Below, piece by piece: positions 17,259-25,574 of a DNA stretch of 64,000 bases. This DNA is from Rariglobus sp. (GTDB lineage: Bacteria; Verrucomicrobiota; Verrucomicrobiia; Opitutales; Opitutaceae). Every line of letters begins with the position of its first letter. Within the stretch, counting starts at the first letter, position 1. The position numbers and the translations under genes were made by a program. The stretch lies in NCBI GenBank assembly GCA_029266495.1, contig JAQSWS010000008.1:1-64000 (forward strand), given 5' to 3'. Below the pieces are notes generated by a model. That model made no database searches. It saw nothing but the letters and a program-made list of their open reading frames with translations, and was not told the DNA's origin.

Positions 17259-18859
17259 AACGCGAAAAGATCCTTCCCCTCATCGGCTTCACCCTCCTGC
17301 TTGTTTGCTTCAGCATTGCGCTCACCCGCGTCTTTAGCCGCCAGCGCGCCGCCGCCAACCCCGACGAGATCGTCATCCGCATCGCCCACTGGCAGCTCGA
17401 ATCCGGCATTCGCGATGCCATCGATGCGCTCGCCCGCGATTACGAGCGCCTGCACCCCGGCGTTCGCATCGAACAGAACCCGATCCCGGAGCGCATCTAT
17501 CCAAGCTGGCTCAGAACCCAGCTCGTCGGCGGCACCGCCCCCGATTTGATCGAAATTGGCAAGGGCTCCGACGACGAAACCCTCGCCCGCTTCTTCGTGC
17601 CGCTCACCGAATACGTCGAGCTGCCCAACCCCTACAACGCCGGCACCTCGCTCGCCCCGCTCCGCTGGCGCGACACCTTCGTCGACGGCCTCGCCGGAGG
17701 CGACAGCTACAAACCCAACCTGCTCGAATATTACGGCGTGCCCCTGTCGATGATCACGGTGCGCATGTATTACAACGTGACCGAGTGGAAACGCATCCTC
17801 GGCGACACGCCCCCGCCCGCCGACTACGATGCCTTCGTCGACATCTGCGAACGCGTTCAAAAACACGCCGCCAGCACCGGCGAAACCCTTTTCCCCATCG
17901 CCGGCTCCAATTACGGCACCCCCTGGTTTGCCTCCTCCCTCATCGGCAGCCAGACGCAACGGCTCGCCGGGCGCCTTGACGACACCCTCGTTCTCAAGCC
18001 CAACCCCATCGAAACCGCCCTCCAGTTCGCCACCGGCCGCTGGACCCTCGACGAGCCCGACTTCGTGAACGGACTGTCCCTTGCCCGCCAGATCGGCCGC
18101 TTTGCCCAGCCCGGCTTCATTCAGGCGAACCGAGACGATGCCACCTTCTACTTCGTGCAGGGCCGCGCCCTCATGATTGTCACCGGCAGTTGGGACGCCC
18201 CCAGCTTTCGCGCCCTCGCCCCTTTCGAGCTGAGCGCCTTCCGCCTCCCGATGCCCTCGCCGGACCATCCCCGCTTTGGCGCGGGCACCTATGGCCTCTC
18301 ATCCGAGGCCGACACCCCCACCAGCGCCGCCTTCGGCCTCACCCGAGCCTCCCGCCACCGCGAACACGTCATCGATTTCCTCCACTTCCTCACTTCGCAA
18401 AAAGGCAACAGCACCTTCTCCCGCGTCAGCGGCTGGCTCCCCTCCGTGGTCGACATCGAGCTGCCGCCGCTCGTGAAGCCCTTCGAGCCCGTGCTTGATG
18501 GCCATGTGAACGGCATCGGCATGGATGTGGGCGGAGGCGCCGATGTCCGCCGCGTCGTGGATTCCAACCTCGGCGCGCTCTTCGACGCCAACGTCGATGT
18601 CGCCAAAATCCAGGGAATTCTCCGCAGCCAGCTGCCAGACGCCGTCCGCAGCGACCTCATGCGCACGGTCCGCCAGTTCGTGCTCAACACCGCCCGTCAG
18701 GATACCCTTGTCGCCGCCCAAATCATCCTGCGCGGACACCATCCCGACAACGCCGAACACCGCCGCAAGCAAAGCGAACTCCTCGAGGCCCAGACCATGC
18801 AGGAGCTCCGCCGCGCCTGGATCCTCCATGAACTCGAAGTCCCCGACAGCCCCCGGTAA
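17255..18859 (+). CDS. Membrane-anchored ABC-type sugar-binding protein (family 1)
   Basis: The product has 534 residues. An N-terminal hydrophobic segment at about 8-27 without an obvious lipobox suggests an uncleaved anchor or a signal peptide. The body matches extracellular solute-binding proteins of family 1 (MalE/UgpB type): IRIAHWQ at the first strand, YERLHPGVRIE, LRTQLVGGTAPDLIEIG near the hinge, and GRALMIVTGSWD in the second lobe. It extends at the C-terminus by about 100 residues beyond the usual fold, ending in charged helices. No permease or ATPase gene is nearby, so the transporter partners are elsewhere or the protein is a sensor or capture protein. It is coupled to the TPR-like gene by an ATGA overlap. 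Its TAA stop lies inside a perfect palindrome. Confidence 0.82.
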   Translation: MKREKILPLIGFTLLLVCFSIALTRVFSRQRAAANPDEIVIRIAHWQLESGIRDAIDALARDYERLHPGVRIEQNPIPERIYPSWLRTQLVGGTAPDLIEIGKGSDDETLARFFVPLTEYVELPNPYNAGTSLAPLRWRDTFVDGLAGGDSYKPNLLEYYGVPLSMITVRMYYNVTEWKRILGDTPPPADYDAFVDICERVQKHAASTGETLFPIAGSNYGTPWFASSLIGSQTQRLAGRLDDTLVLKPNPIETALQFATGRWTLDEPDFVNGLSLARQIGRFAQPGFIQANRDDATFYFVQGRALMIVTGSWDAPSFRALAPFELSAFRLPMPSPDHPRFGAGTYGLSSEADTPTSAAFGLTRASRHREHVIDFLHFLTSQKGNSTFSRVSGWLPSVVDIELPPLVKPFEPVLDGHVNGIGMDVGGGADVRRVVDSNLGALFDANVDVAKIQGILRSQLPDAVRSDLMRTVRQFVLNTARQDTLVAAQIILRGHHPDNAEHRRKQSELLEAQTMQELRRAWILHELEVPDSPR

Positions 18860-18887
18860 AGTGTCACCTATTAGGTGACACTTTACC
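18855..18887. repeat. Palindrome family, copy 1 (possible terminator)
   Basis: This is a 33-base perfect palindrome with a 16-base arm on each side of a central T. The core is GTCACCTATTAGGTGAC, and arms extend outward through AAAGT and ACTTT. It includes the TAA stop of the solute-binding protein gene. Related palindromes lie at 31241-31267 and 35268-35290. It can form a long hairpin after the gene, but the short T-run after the stem is a poor match to a classic intrinsic terminator. Confidence 0.8.
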
Positions 18888-18988
18888 CGGAAGACCTCCC
18901 CCGTCGCGCGTCGGGAAACAACATATTTGGAGTCAGTGGATGATTAACGCCGCCACTCGCCGTTCTGCTACAATCCGAAGCCCCGATC

Positions 18989-20104
18989 GTGAACGCCCCC
19001 CGCCCCCCCTCCTCCGAAGTTTTGCCCCTCGTGATCTCGCGCGCCCGCCGCCTGCGCCGGGGCATCAACCTCAGCCATTGGTTTTCCCAAGTATATCGGG
19101 AGCCTGGTTACGTTCCCGCCCACTTCGACACCTACATCCGCACGTCTGACTTCGCACTGATTCGCGACATGGGCTTCGACCACGTGCGCTTCGCCATCAA
19201 TTGCGAACCGATCCTCTCCGCCACGATCAATGGCAGGCTGCCCTCCGCTTACCTCACCCGCATTCAGGATCGCATTTGCGAGATGCATGACCACGGCCTC
19301 GCCGTCATCGTCGACATCCACCCCGAGGACGCCTTCAAAAAACGGCTGGCCCATTCCGACGCCGCCGTCGCCACCTTCGTCGACTTTTGGGTGCAACTCG
19401 CCGGCGCGCTCTCGCCCTTCTCTCCCGAGGACACTTTTTTTGAAGTGCTCAACGAGCCCTGCATCCACAATGCCGCCCGCTGGAATCGCATCCAAAACAC
19501 CACGGTCGCCGCGATCCGCCGCACCGCTCCCGAACACACGATCATCATCTCCGGAGATCAATGGTCCCAGCTCCCCGAACTCCTCAAGCTGACCCCGCCC
19601 GACGATCGCAATATCATCGCCAACTTCCACCTCTACGACCCCACCGCCTTCACCCACCAAGGCGCAGGCTGGTCCCCCGCCTGGGCCATGTTCACCAAGG
19701 GCCTCACCTACCCGGCCGATCCGGCGTTCGTCGATGAACTCCTAAAAACCGTGACCGATGCCGACGCGCGCGCGCAGCTCGCCGAATACGTCCAGGTCAA
19801 CTGGAGCGCCCGCGCCTACGACGATTTCATTCAGCCCGCCGTCACCTGGGGCCGGGCCCATGGGCTCCTCCTCACCTGCAACGAATTTGGTGTCTATAAA
19901 AAGTTCAGCCCCCGCGCCTCCCGGCTTGCCTGGGTGCGCGATGTCTCGGCCGCGCTTTCCAACAACGGCATCGGCTGGACCATGTGGGACTACGCCGGTG
20001 ACTTCGCCGTCGTCGTCAATGAAAACGACACCCGGGTCCCTGATCACGACCTCGTCGCCGCCCTCGGACTTCCGGTCCCGATACCTGAAAATTGGCGTCT
20101 CTAG
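18989..20104 (+). CDS. GH5 endoglucanase-type glycosidase
   Basis: The product has 371 residues from a GTG start at 18989. It is a complete GH5 (clan A) barrel. RRLRRGINLSHWF is the usual opening. FEVLNEP carries the acid/base Glu156, and LTCNEFGVY carries the nucleophile Glu299. The HLYDP motif and the late WTMWDYAGDF, which stacks sugars, are also present. No signal peptide is visible from this start, and the upstream region gives no better one, so the enzyme may act inside the cell on oligosaccharides, unlike most GH5 cellulases. It follows the solute-binding gene after 129 bases that include a palindrome, so it may have its own promoter. A beta-1,4- or beta-1,3-glucan substrate fits the GH1/GH16 neighbours. 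Confidence 0.88.
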   Translation: MNAPRPPSSEVLPLVISRARRLRRGINLSHWFSQVYREPGYVPAHFDTYIRTSDFALIRDMGFDHVRFAINCEPILSATINGRLPSAYLTRIQDRICEMHDHGLAVIVDIHPEDAFKKRLAHSDAAVATFVDFWVQLAGALSPFSPEDTFFEVLNEPCIHNAARWNRIQNTTVAAIRRTAPEHTIIISGDQWSQLPELLKLTPPDDRNIIANFHLYDPTAFTHQGAGWSPAWAMFTKGLTYPADPAFVDELLKTVTDADARAQLAEYVQVNWSARAYDDFIQPAVTWGRAHGLLLTCNEFGVYKKFSPRASRLAWVRDVSAALSNNGIGWTMWDYAGDFAVVVNENDTRVPDHDLVAALGLPVPIPENWRL

Positions 20105-20148
20105 TCCGTTGATTTTTTACGCACCCCACCTAGTCTGGTCCCACCCCT

Positions 20149-21171
20149 ATGACCCCCCATACTTCGCCCCGCTTCCAACTCCTCGCCTTCTGCCTCGCCG
20201 GCTCTCTTGCGACCGCCTCCGCAGCCGACTTCAACTACGTTCCAAACGGGACCAACACCTGGAATACCGCGGTCTGGAGTTCCGCCGCCGTTCCAGCCCC
20301 CGCCCACAATTACATCGTCGCCAACGGCCAGACCCTCCGCACCACCGATGGCAGCTCCAGCATTTTCGGCGGCGCCTCGCTGACACTCGCCGGCCAGCTC
20401 AATATCCAGGCGGGTGACGGTAGATCCAACAGCGCAAATTTGATCCTGCAAAGCGGCGCCGTGATCGTAAACGCCAGGACCGGCACCCAGACCATCGCCG
20501 GCACCCTGCAACTCGGCACCGGCACCCAATACTTCAAATCGACCGGGACAACCGGAGCTGGAGCCGCGCGTAATATTACGTTCGATACGCTGGTGAGCGG
20601 CGGCACGAATGCGACCGCACATTTTCTTCGCAACGGAACGTTCGCCCTCGGCAACGCCGGCAACACCTTCGCCGGAACCTGGCGCGCAGGCGGCTCCGCG
20701 AGCGTGCAGTCGGATGGCCCCCTCGCCACCGTGAGCAACGAGTCCGGCGTCGTCTCAACCATCAAGGCCACCACCACTGGCTCACTCGGCATCAATGCCA
20801 GCGTCGCCCTCGATGCATGGAGCCGCTTCGACACCGACTTCGACTGGACCACCACCGGCTCGCTGACGCTGGCCGCCAACGGAGGCAATGCCTCCTCCAT
20901 CATTGTCACCCTCGATCAAAACATCACCGTCGGCCTGCTGAGCATCGCCGGCATCCAACTGGTCGCCGGCACCTACGACTACACCGAACTCGTCGGCGCC
21001 GGCTACGGAGACTATTTCACCAATGGCGCCGGCACCATCACCGTCGCCATCCCCGAGCCTTCGACCTGCGCGATCATCCTCGGCCTCTCCACCTTGGCTC
21101 TCGTCACCTGCTCCCGTCGGAAAAACCCGAGACCCTCCGCCGCTTCCACCATGACGGAATTCACCACCTGA
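20149..21171 (+). CDS. PEP-CTERM sorted exoprotein
   Basis: The product has 340 residues. A signal peptide spans about 1-25 (LLAFCLAGSLATASA|AD). A Gly/Thr/Asn-rich beta-type region follows, with autotransporter-repeat-like segments (GGASLTLAGQLNIQAG). The C-terminal sorting signal starts at about residue 301: IPEPS, a hydrophobic stretch (CAIILGLSTLALVTC) and SRRKNPR. Exosortase recognises and removes such tails before surface display or release. Unusually, about 14 polar residues follow the basic cluster, which normally ends the protein. No exosortase gene is in this window. The gene starts 44 bases after the GH5 gene. Its partner polysaccharide or surface role is not known. Confidence 0.88.
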   Translation: MTPHTSPRFQLLAFCLAGSLATASAADFNYVPNGTNTWNTAVWSSAAVPAPAHNYIVANGQTLRTTDGSSSIFGGASLTLAGQLNIQAGDGRSNSANLILQSGAVIVNARTGTQTIAGTLQLGTGTQYFKSTGTTGAGAARNITFDTLVSGGTNATAHFLRNGTFALGNAGNTFAGTWRAGGSASVQSDGPLATVSNESGVVSTIKATTTGSLGINASVALDAWSRFDTDFDWTTTGSLTLAANGGNASSIIVTLDQNITVGLLSIAGIQLVAGTYDYTELVGAGYGDYFTNGAGTITVAIPEPSTCAIILGLSTLALVTCSRRKNPRPSAASTMTEFTT

Positions 21172-21386
21172 ACGCCTCATGGTGGTAGAGTCCCGCCTCG
21201 GCTTTCCGTTGATCGTGGGCCGCGATATCATCCACGGCTATCGCACCGTGTTCCCGGTTCCCCTCGGCCGGGCCGCCAGCTTGCTCACCGCCCGACGGAC
21301 TCCGATCGCCTGAAATTGGATTCAGCTTCCAACCCTCCAAGCGGACTTGTGTGGCGGGGCCAGTCTTTATGACATGGTGCGACCCC

Positions 21387-23261
21387 ATGCGCATTTCCCT
21401 CTCCGGTCTCGTCTTCGCATTTTTAACCCCACTGGCGATCATGGCTGCTCCAACTCCGCCCCAGGTCCGTCCCGATCACCCGCGTCTGCTCGCCACCACC
21501 GCCGATTTCGAGCGTATCCGTGGTTCGGTTACGCAGCCCGGGCCGCTCAACGACGCCTTTATCCTCCTGCGCGAAACCGCGGAACGGGAATACGCCGCGC
21601 CTCCTTTCGAACGCGAGGTCATCGGCCGGCGCATGCTGGCCGTAAGCCGGAACGCCCTCCGCCGCATTCTTAACGGTGCCCTGCTCTACCGCCTCACCGG
21701 CGAAACCAAGTGGGCCTCCCGCGCCGAACAGGAGATGCTCGCCCTTGCCTCGTTCTCCGACTGGAACCCGTCGCATTTCCTCGATACCGCCGAGGCCGCC
21801 ACCGCGGTGGCCATCGGGTATGACTGGCTTTACGACACCCTGCCTCCCGAGTCCCGCCGCGTCCTGCGGGAAGCCTTGGTGAAACACGCGCTCCAGCCCG
21901 GCGATTCCGACCAGCTCTGGTGGCGCGGCCGCTCCTCGCCCAACAATTGGCTGCAAGTGTGTGAAGCCGGCCTTACGCTCGCGGCCCTCGCCATCGCCGA
22001 GGACGAACCTGAATTCGCCGCACGCGCGCTCGCCCGCGCCCACGGCAATGTCCCGGCCATCTTCGGCACCTACGAACCGGCCGGAGCCTACGTCGAGGGC
22101 ACGATGTATTGGGAATACGGCACCACCTATCACCTGATGCTGGTCGAGGCGCTTCGCTCCGCGACCGGCTCTTCCGGCGTGCTCACCGGCAACCCGGCCT
22201 TTCTTCAAAGCGCCGCCATCGTCAATCTCCTCACCGGCCCCTCCGGCGACTTCTTCAATTACGGCGACTCCGTGCGCCAGCGCCGCTTCATGCCCGCCAT
22301 GTATTGGTTCGCCCGCGAAACCCGGCGCCCCGACATCGTGGCGACCGAACACGCAACCCTGCGCACCCTGCCGAATGACAGCATCGTCCGCTCCGATAAC
22401 ACCCCTTTCCCCAATCGCTTTCTCGCGCTCGCCCTGCTGTGGATGCCCACCGGCCCCGCCCCCGTTCCGGTCGCTCCACCCGCAAGCTGGTCCACCCAAG
22501 GTCCGAGTCCGCTCGTGATTTTCAGACGGGGTTCGGGGCCGGACTCCCTCTATGCCGGCATGAAGGGCGGACGCGCCCGCATCAGTCACGGACACATGGA
22601 CGCCGGCAGCTTCATCCTCGAAGCCGGCGGCGTCCGCTGGACCACCGATCTCGGCATGCCAAGCTACCACGAGCTTGAAAAGGCCGGTGTCGATCTCTTC
22701 GGCAAAGACCGCTGGGCCGTTTACGCCCTCGGTCCGCACAGCCATTCCATCCCGTTGATCGACGATGCCCGTCCCGACGAAGAAGCCACCGCCACGCTCA
22801 AGGCCTTTTCCGCCGCAGACCAGTCCGCCGTCCTCGACCTCGGCCCCCTCTATGCAAAACAGGCCACCCGTCTCCGGCGCGGCCTGCGAGTCGCCTCGCC
22901 CACCGCCATTCTGCTGCGCGACGAATTCGAAGGCGTCACACCAGGCGCACGTTATCGTTTCTCCTGGATGACACATGCCGCGGTCGAGACCGACGCAACC
23001 GGCGTCACGCTCCGCAAAGGCGGCCGCACGCTGCGCCTCGCAGTGGTTGCCGACGCACCGTTTGAAATCGTCAACGAGGATGCTTCGCAGCCACCGGCCT
23101 CCTACGATGCGCGTCAATCGGGACTGCGCCGCGTAAGTATCCTCGTTACCGCCGGCAAGCCGGCGCACGTCCTGGAACTTCGGGCCACGCTCGACGAAAC
23201 CGCATCCAAGCCGTTTTCCCCGGGTCCCTCGCTGTCCACGTGGTCAAGTGATCTGCCGTAG
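21387..23261 (+). CDS. Secreted heparinase II/III-type polysaccharide lyase
   Basis: The product has 624 residues from the ATG at 21387, chosen because it starts a good signal peptide (MRISLSGLVFAFLTPLAIMA). The N-terminal half is an alpha/alpha toroid with motifs seen in alginate-lyase-like and heparinase II/III proteins: RPDHPRLLAT at the start, AIGYDWLYD, SPNNWLQVCEAGL, and AYVEGTMYWEYGTTYH with candidate catalytic residues. The second half is a beta-sandwich opening with the family hallmark RISHGHMDAGSFILEAGG followed by RWTTDLG. Such enzymes cleave uronate-containing polysaccharides by beta-elimination. The exact PL family and substrate cannot be set by eye; uronate-rich algal or bacterial polymers are possible. 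It stands alone, with no gene within 200 bases upstream on its strand. Confidence 0.82.
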   Translation: MRISLSGLVFAFLTPLAIMAAPTPPQVRPDHPRLLATTADFERIRGSVTQPGPLNDAFILLRETAEREYAAPPFEREVIGRRMLAVSRNALRRILNGALLYRLTGETKWASRAEQEMLALASFSDWNPSHFLDTAEAATAVAIGYDWLYDTLPPESRRVLREALVKHALQPGDSDQLWWRGRSSPNNWLQVCEAGLTLAALAIAEDEPEFAARALARAHGNVPAIFGTYEPAGAYVEGTMYWEYGTTYHLMLVEALRSATGSSGVLTGNPAFLQSAAIVNLLTGPSGDFFNYGDSVRQRRFMPAMYWFARETRRPDIVATEHATLRTLPNDSIVRSDNTPFPNRFLALALLWMPTGPAPVPVAPPASWSTQGPSPLVIFRRGSGPDSLYAGMKGGRARISHGHMDAGSFILEAGGVRWTTDLGMPSYHELEKAGVDLFGKDRWAVYALGPHSHSIPLIDDARPDEEATATLKAFSAADQSAVLDLGPLYAKQATRLRRGLRVASPTAILLRDEFEGVTPGARYRFSWMTHAAVETDATGVTLRKGGRTLRLAVVADAPFEIVNEDASQPPASYDARQSGLRRVSILVTAGKPAHVLELRATLDETASKPFSPGPSLSTWSSDLP

Positions 23262-23322
23262 CCGGGTGCGGTCCCACGGCTGGAGCATTTCGAATAAAAC
23301 CAAGCTGTATTTCCTGCCATAG

Positions 23323-23342
23323 GGCTCGACCTTGGTCGAGCC
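23323..23342. terminator. Small hairpin between convergent genes
   Basis: GGCTCGAC and GTCGAGCC form an 8-bp stem around a CTTG loop. It lies in the 143-base gap between the convergent lyase and minus-strand gene ends, where a shared terminator would be expected. There is no T-tract next to the stem, so the call is tentative. Confidence 0.35.
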
Positions 23343-23404
23343 GGTGAGGCGTGCGCAGGCGAAAAAACTGTGCGGCCTCAGCCTTATTTGAACCGCTCCA
23401 CGAC

Positions 23405-24763
23405 TCAGGGCAGCGTCAGCTCGGTCGTAAGCACGTTGTTCTTCGGATCGGTGCCGCCCGCAAAATAGAAGAACACCAGATTGCTGCCCACCGCGACGGT
23501 CTGCTTGCCCGCCTCGCCGGCCTGGCCCCAATTTTCGCCGTTGAACTTCATCACCACGGGACCGGACTGGGTCGAATAGGTCACGGCGCCGGGAGTGACT
23601 TCCGCACGCTGGCCGAGCGAAAGCGACTGGCGGTTCATCTTGACCATGTAGACGCCCGAGATCGGACCGCGCGCCTCCTCCATGTTGATCGGGGTGAAAA
23701 CCGTATGAATGCGCAACGAGGACGGCAGACATGTGACCAGCGTCTCGATCGTGAAGCGCGGATGCGTGCCCTTGATTTCAAACACCACCTTGCCATCACG
23801 CACGGTCTTGTTGATCGAGGGCACATACTCGTTGTCGCTCATCGTGCCGGCGTAAAAAGGCTTCGCGGTGCCGGTGAACGTGCCCTGAAGCTCCAGCCAT
23901 CCAAATTCGTCGATGATCGTGCGGTTGCCGATGCCGACCAGCTTGCGCAGGAAGCCGCGGTCGGAGACCTCGAAGCTGTAGCGCTCGTTGCGGAAGCTGC
24001 GCGGGGTCTTGAGTTCCTCCGCGAGCATGCGGGCCATTTCCTCTTCGCGCAGATGCTGCTCCGCCTGCGTTTCCGGCGCGGTCGCGACCGCTTTGTCGCC
24101 TTCGGGTTTTCCGCCGGTCATCAGGAACGCACCCACGCCACCCAGCACCACAACGGCGGCGATGGCGGCAAACAGGGCAACCGGTTTCTTTTTGGGAGCG
24201 GTGCCGGCCTGTGTCGGCGCAGCCGCGGCCACGGGGGCTTCGGCAAGGACGGGAACCGGCTCGGGTTTGGTCGGAGGAATCGTTGCGACCGGCACGGGAG
24301 CGGGTGCGGGTGCAGGCGCGGCAGGCTTGACGACCGGTGCGGGGGCAATCGGCTTCGGCGCGGCGGCCACCGCAACCCCGGCCGCGGCAGGCTTTGCCGC
24401 CGGAGCTGGTTTGGCGGGAGCAGGCGCGGGCGCGGGTTTGGCCGGTGCCGGCGCTGGTGCGGCTGCCGCCGGAGCGGGCGCGGGCGCCTTCGGGGCCACC
24501 GGAGCCGGCTTCTGCGGAACCGGAGCCTTCACCTCGGGAGCCGGGGCAGGTGCCGCGGCCTTGGGTGCGACCTTGGGAGCGGGCGCGGGAGCAGGCGCGG
24601 CGGCGGGGGCGGGAACCGGCGCGGGCGCGGGGGCCGCGGCCTTGGCGGCCGGAACAGGCGCGTTGGCGTCCAGCCAGCCGGGTTGCCAGGCTTGTTCGCC
24701 GTCGTCGGAACCGGAGGCGGTAAACAACAAACCCAACGCCGAGCTTGGAAGTTCAGCATTCAC
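23405..24763 (-). CDS. Ala-Pro linker, membrane segment and beta-rich C-terminal domain; probable continuation of the PilM-like gene
   Basis: From a possible GTG at 24763 the product has 452 residues. Segments in order: about 40 residues of globular type (ELPSSALGLLFTASGSDDG), a stretch of about 190 residues dominated by Ala, Pro and Lys (repeated PAPAPAP), a single membrane segment after KKKPV (ALFAAIAAVVVLGGVGAFL), a charged helix (EEEMARMLAEEL), and a beta-rich domain of about 200 residues (YSFEVSDRGFLRKLVGIGN to the end). The beta domain resembles mutarotase-like or YidC-periplasmic-type sandwiches, which is only an impression. The same frame stays open upstream to 25027. Its residues around 24765-24800 look more protein-like than those of the overlapping upstream gene, so the two may be one gene split by a frameshift. 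Confidence 0.6.
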   Translation of the reverse strand: MNAELPSSALGLLFTASGSDDGEQAWQPGWLDANAPVPAAKAAAPAPAPVPAPAAAPAPAPAPKVAPKAAAPAPAPEVKAPVPQKPAPVAPKAPAPAPAAAAPAPAPAKPAPAPAPAKPAPAAKPAAAGVAVAAAPKPIAPAPVVKPAAPAPAPAPVPVATIPPTKPEPVPVLAEAPVAAAAPTQAGTAPKKKPVALFAAIAAVVVLGGVGAFLMTGGKPEGDKAVATAPETQAEQHLREEEMARMLAEELKTPRSFRNERYSFEVSDRGFLRKLVGIGNRTIIDEFGWLELQGTFTGTAKPFYAGTMSDNEYVPSINKTVRDGKVVFEIKGTHPRFTIETLVTCLPSSLRIHTVFTPINMEEARGPISGVYMVKMNRQSLSLGQRAEVTPGAVTYSTQSGPVVMKFNGENWGQAGEAGKQTVAVGSNLVFFYFAGGTDPKNNVLTTELTLP

Positions 24764-25541
24764 CGCAGCGCCCGTCAGACCGCGTTGCGCACAGAAAGCC
24801 GAACGCGGCAAGCCGCTCGGCGACCGGACCGGCGGTCTCCGAAAAATCATAATCGTTATTGAAGAAAAGCTTCGCAGCCGCCGCCCGGAACTTAAGTCCC
24901 AACCCCGCCTGCACCGCCTCGAAAATCTGGGTAAAACCCACCGCCGTCGAATCCGCCGCTTCGCAGCCGCCGGCGGAAATGCATGCCAGCTGGGCATCGG
25001 TCTCGCCGATCTGCCACACCAGCACACGGGTGGATTCGGGCATGTCCTGCAAGGCCGTCACCACCGCGCCAATACGCACCGGAAGGGCGAGGCGCAGGCT
25101 TGAAACCGGCAGACCGAGCGCGGTGAGCTGGGCGATTGCCGCGTCCACTTGCTCCGTGGCAACTCCGGCGAGCACCCAAGGGGCCGCACCCACGGTATCG
25201 ACTCGTTTTCCAGTAGCGCTGTCAAAGGCCACTACGCTTAAGGGCGGCGTCAATGAAGCGGCGGCGGTTTCCGCGCGGGCCAGCAGGCTCTTCGCGGTGC
25301 GCATCGACGTGGCTTCCTCGACACTGGACCGCAGAACGAAACCCGCCGAAGGGACCAGCTGGGCATGGACGTTGGTCACCGGGGCGCCAGGCGACAATTC
25401 CGCGAGCACGGCCGCGACCGCACCGGCGTCAACCGCACACTTCCTGAATCCAGTCAGACGGCCGCCGGCATCGACCAGCGCGAGCTGCAGGGAGTGGGTG
25501 GCGAGTTCGACAAGAAGTCGGGGAGCGGGTTGCGATGCCAT
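24753..25541 (-). CDS. PilM/FtsA-like actin-fold protein, N-terminal part
   Basis: The product has 262 residues from the ATG at 25541. Motifs fit the actin-like ATPase fold of PilM: LLVELATHSLQLALVDAGG at the first phosphate loop, and later VLVWQIGETDAQLACISAGG followed by VGFTQIFEAVQAGLGL, which parallels the PilM second loop and the segment after it. Its last dozen residues (CATRSDGRCGEC) are Arg/Cys-rich and unlike the rest. In the next frame the same DNA reads as AQRGLTGAAVNAELPSSALGLL, a natural continuation leading into the Ala-Pro linker and membrane segment of the adjacent frame. A one-base shift near 24790-24805 would join them. PilM normally works with PilN/PilO in type IV pilus assembly; here the fused tail could replace that chain. 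The upstream neighbour is the coiled-coil scaffold gene, 33 bases away. Confidence 0.65.
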   Translation of the reverse strand: MASQPAPRLLVELATHSLQLALVDAGGRLTGFRKCAVDAGAVAAVLAELSPGAPVTNVHAQLVPSAGFVLRSSVEEATSMRTAKSLLARAETAAASLTPPLSVVAFDSATGKRVDTVGAAPWVLAGVATEQVDAAIAQLTALGLPVSSLRLALPVRIGAVVTALQDMPESTRVLVWQIGETDAQLACISAGGCEAADSTAVGFTQIFEAVQAGLGLKFRAAAAKLFFNNDYDFSETAGPVAERLAAFGFLCATRSDGRCGEC

Positions 25542-25574
25542 GGTCGTGTGGGGTTTTGAAACGTTGCTGTAAAA

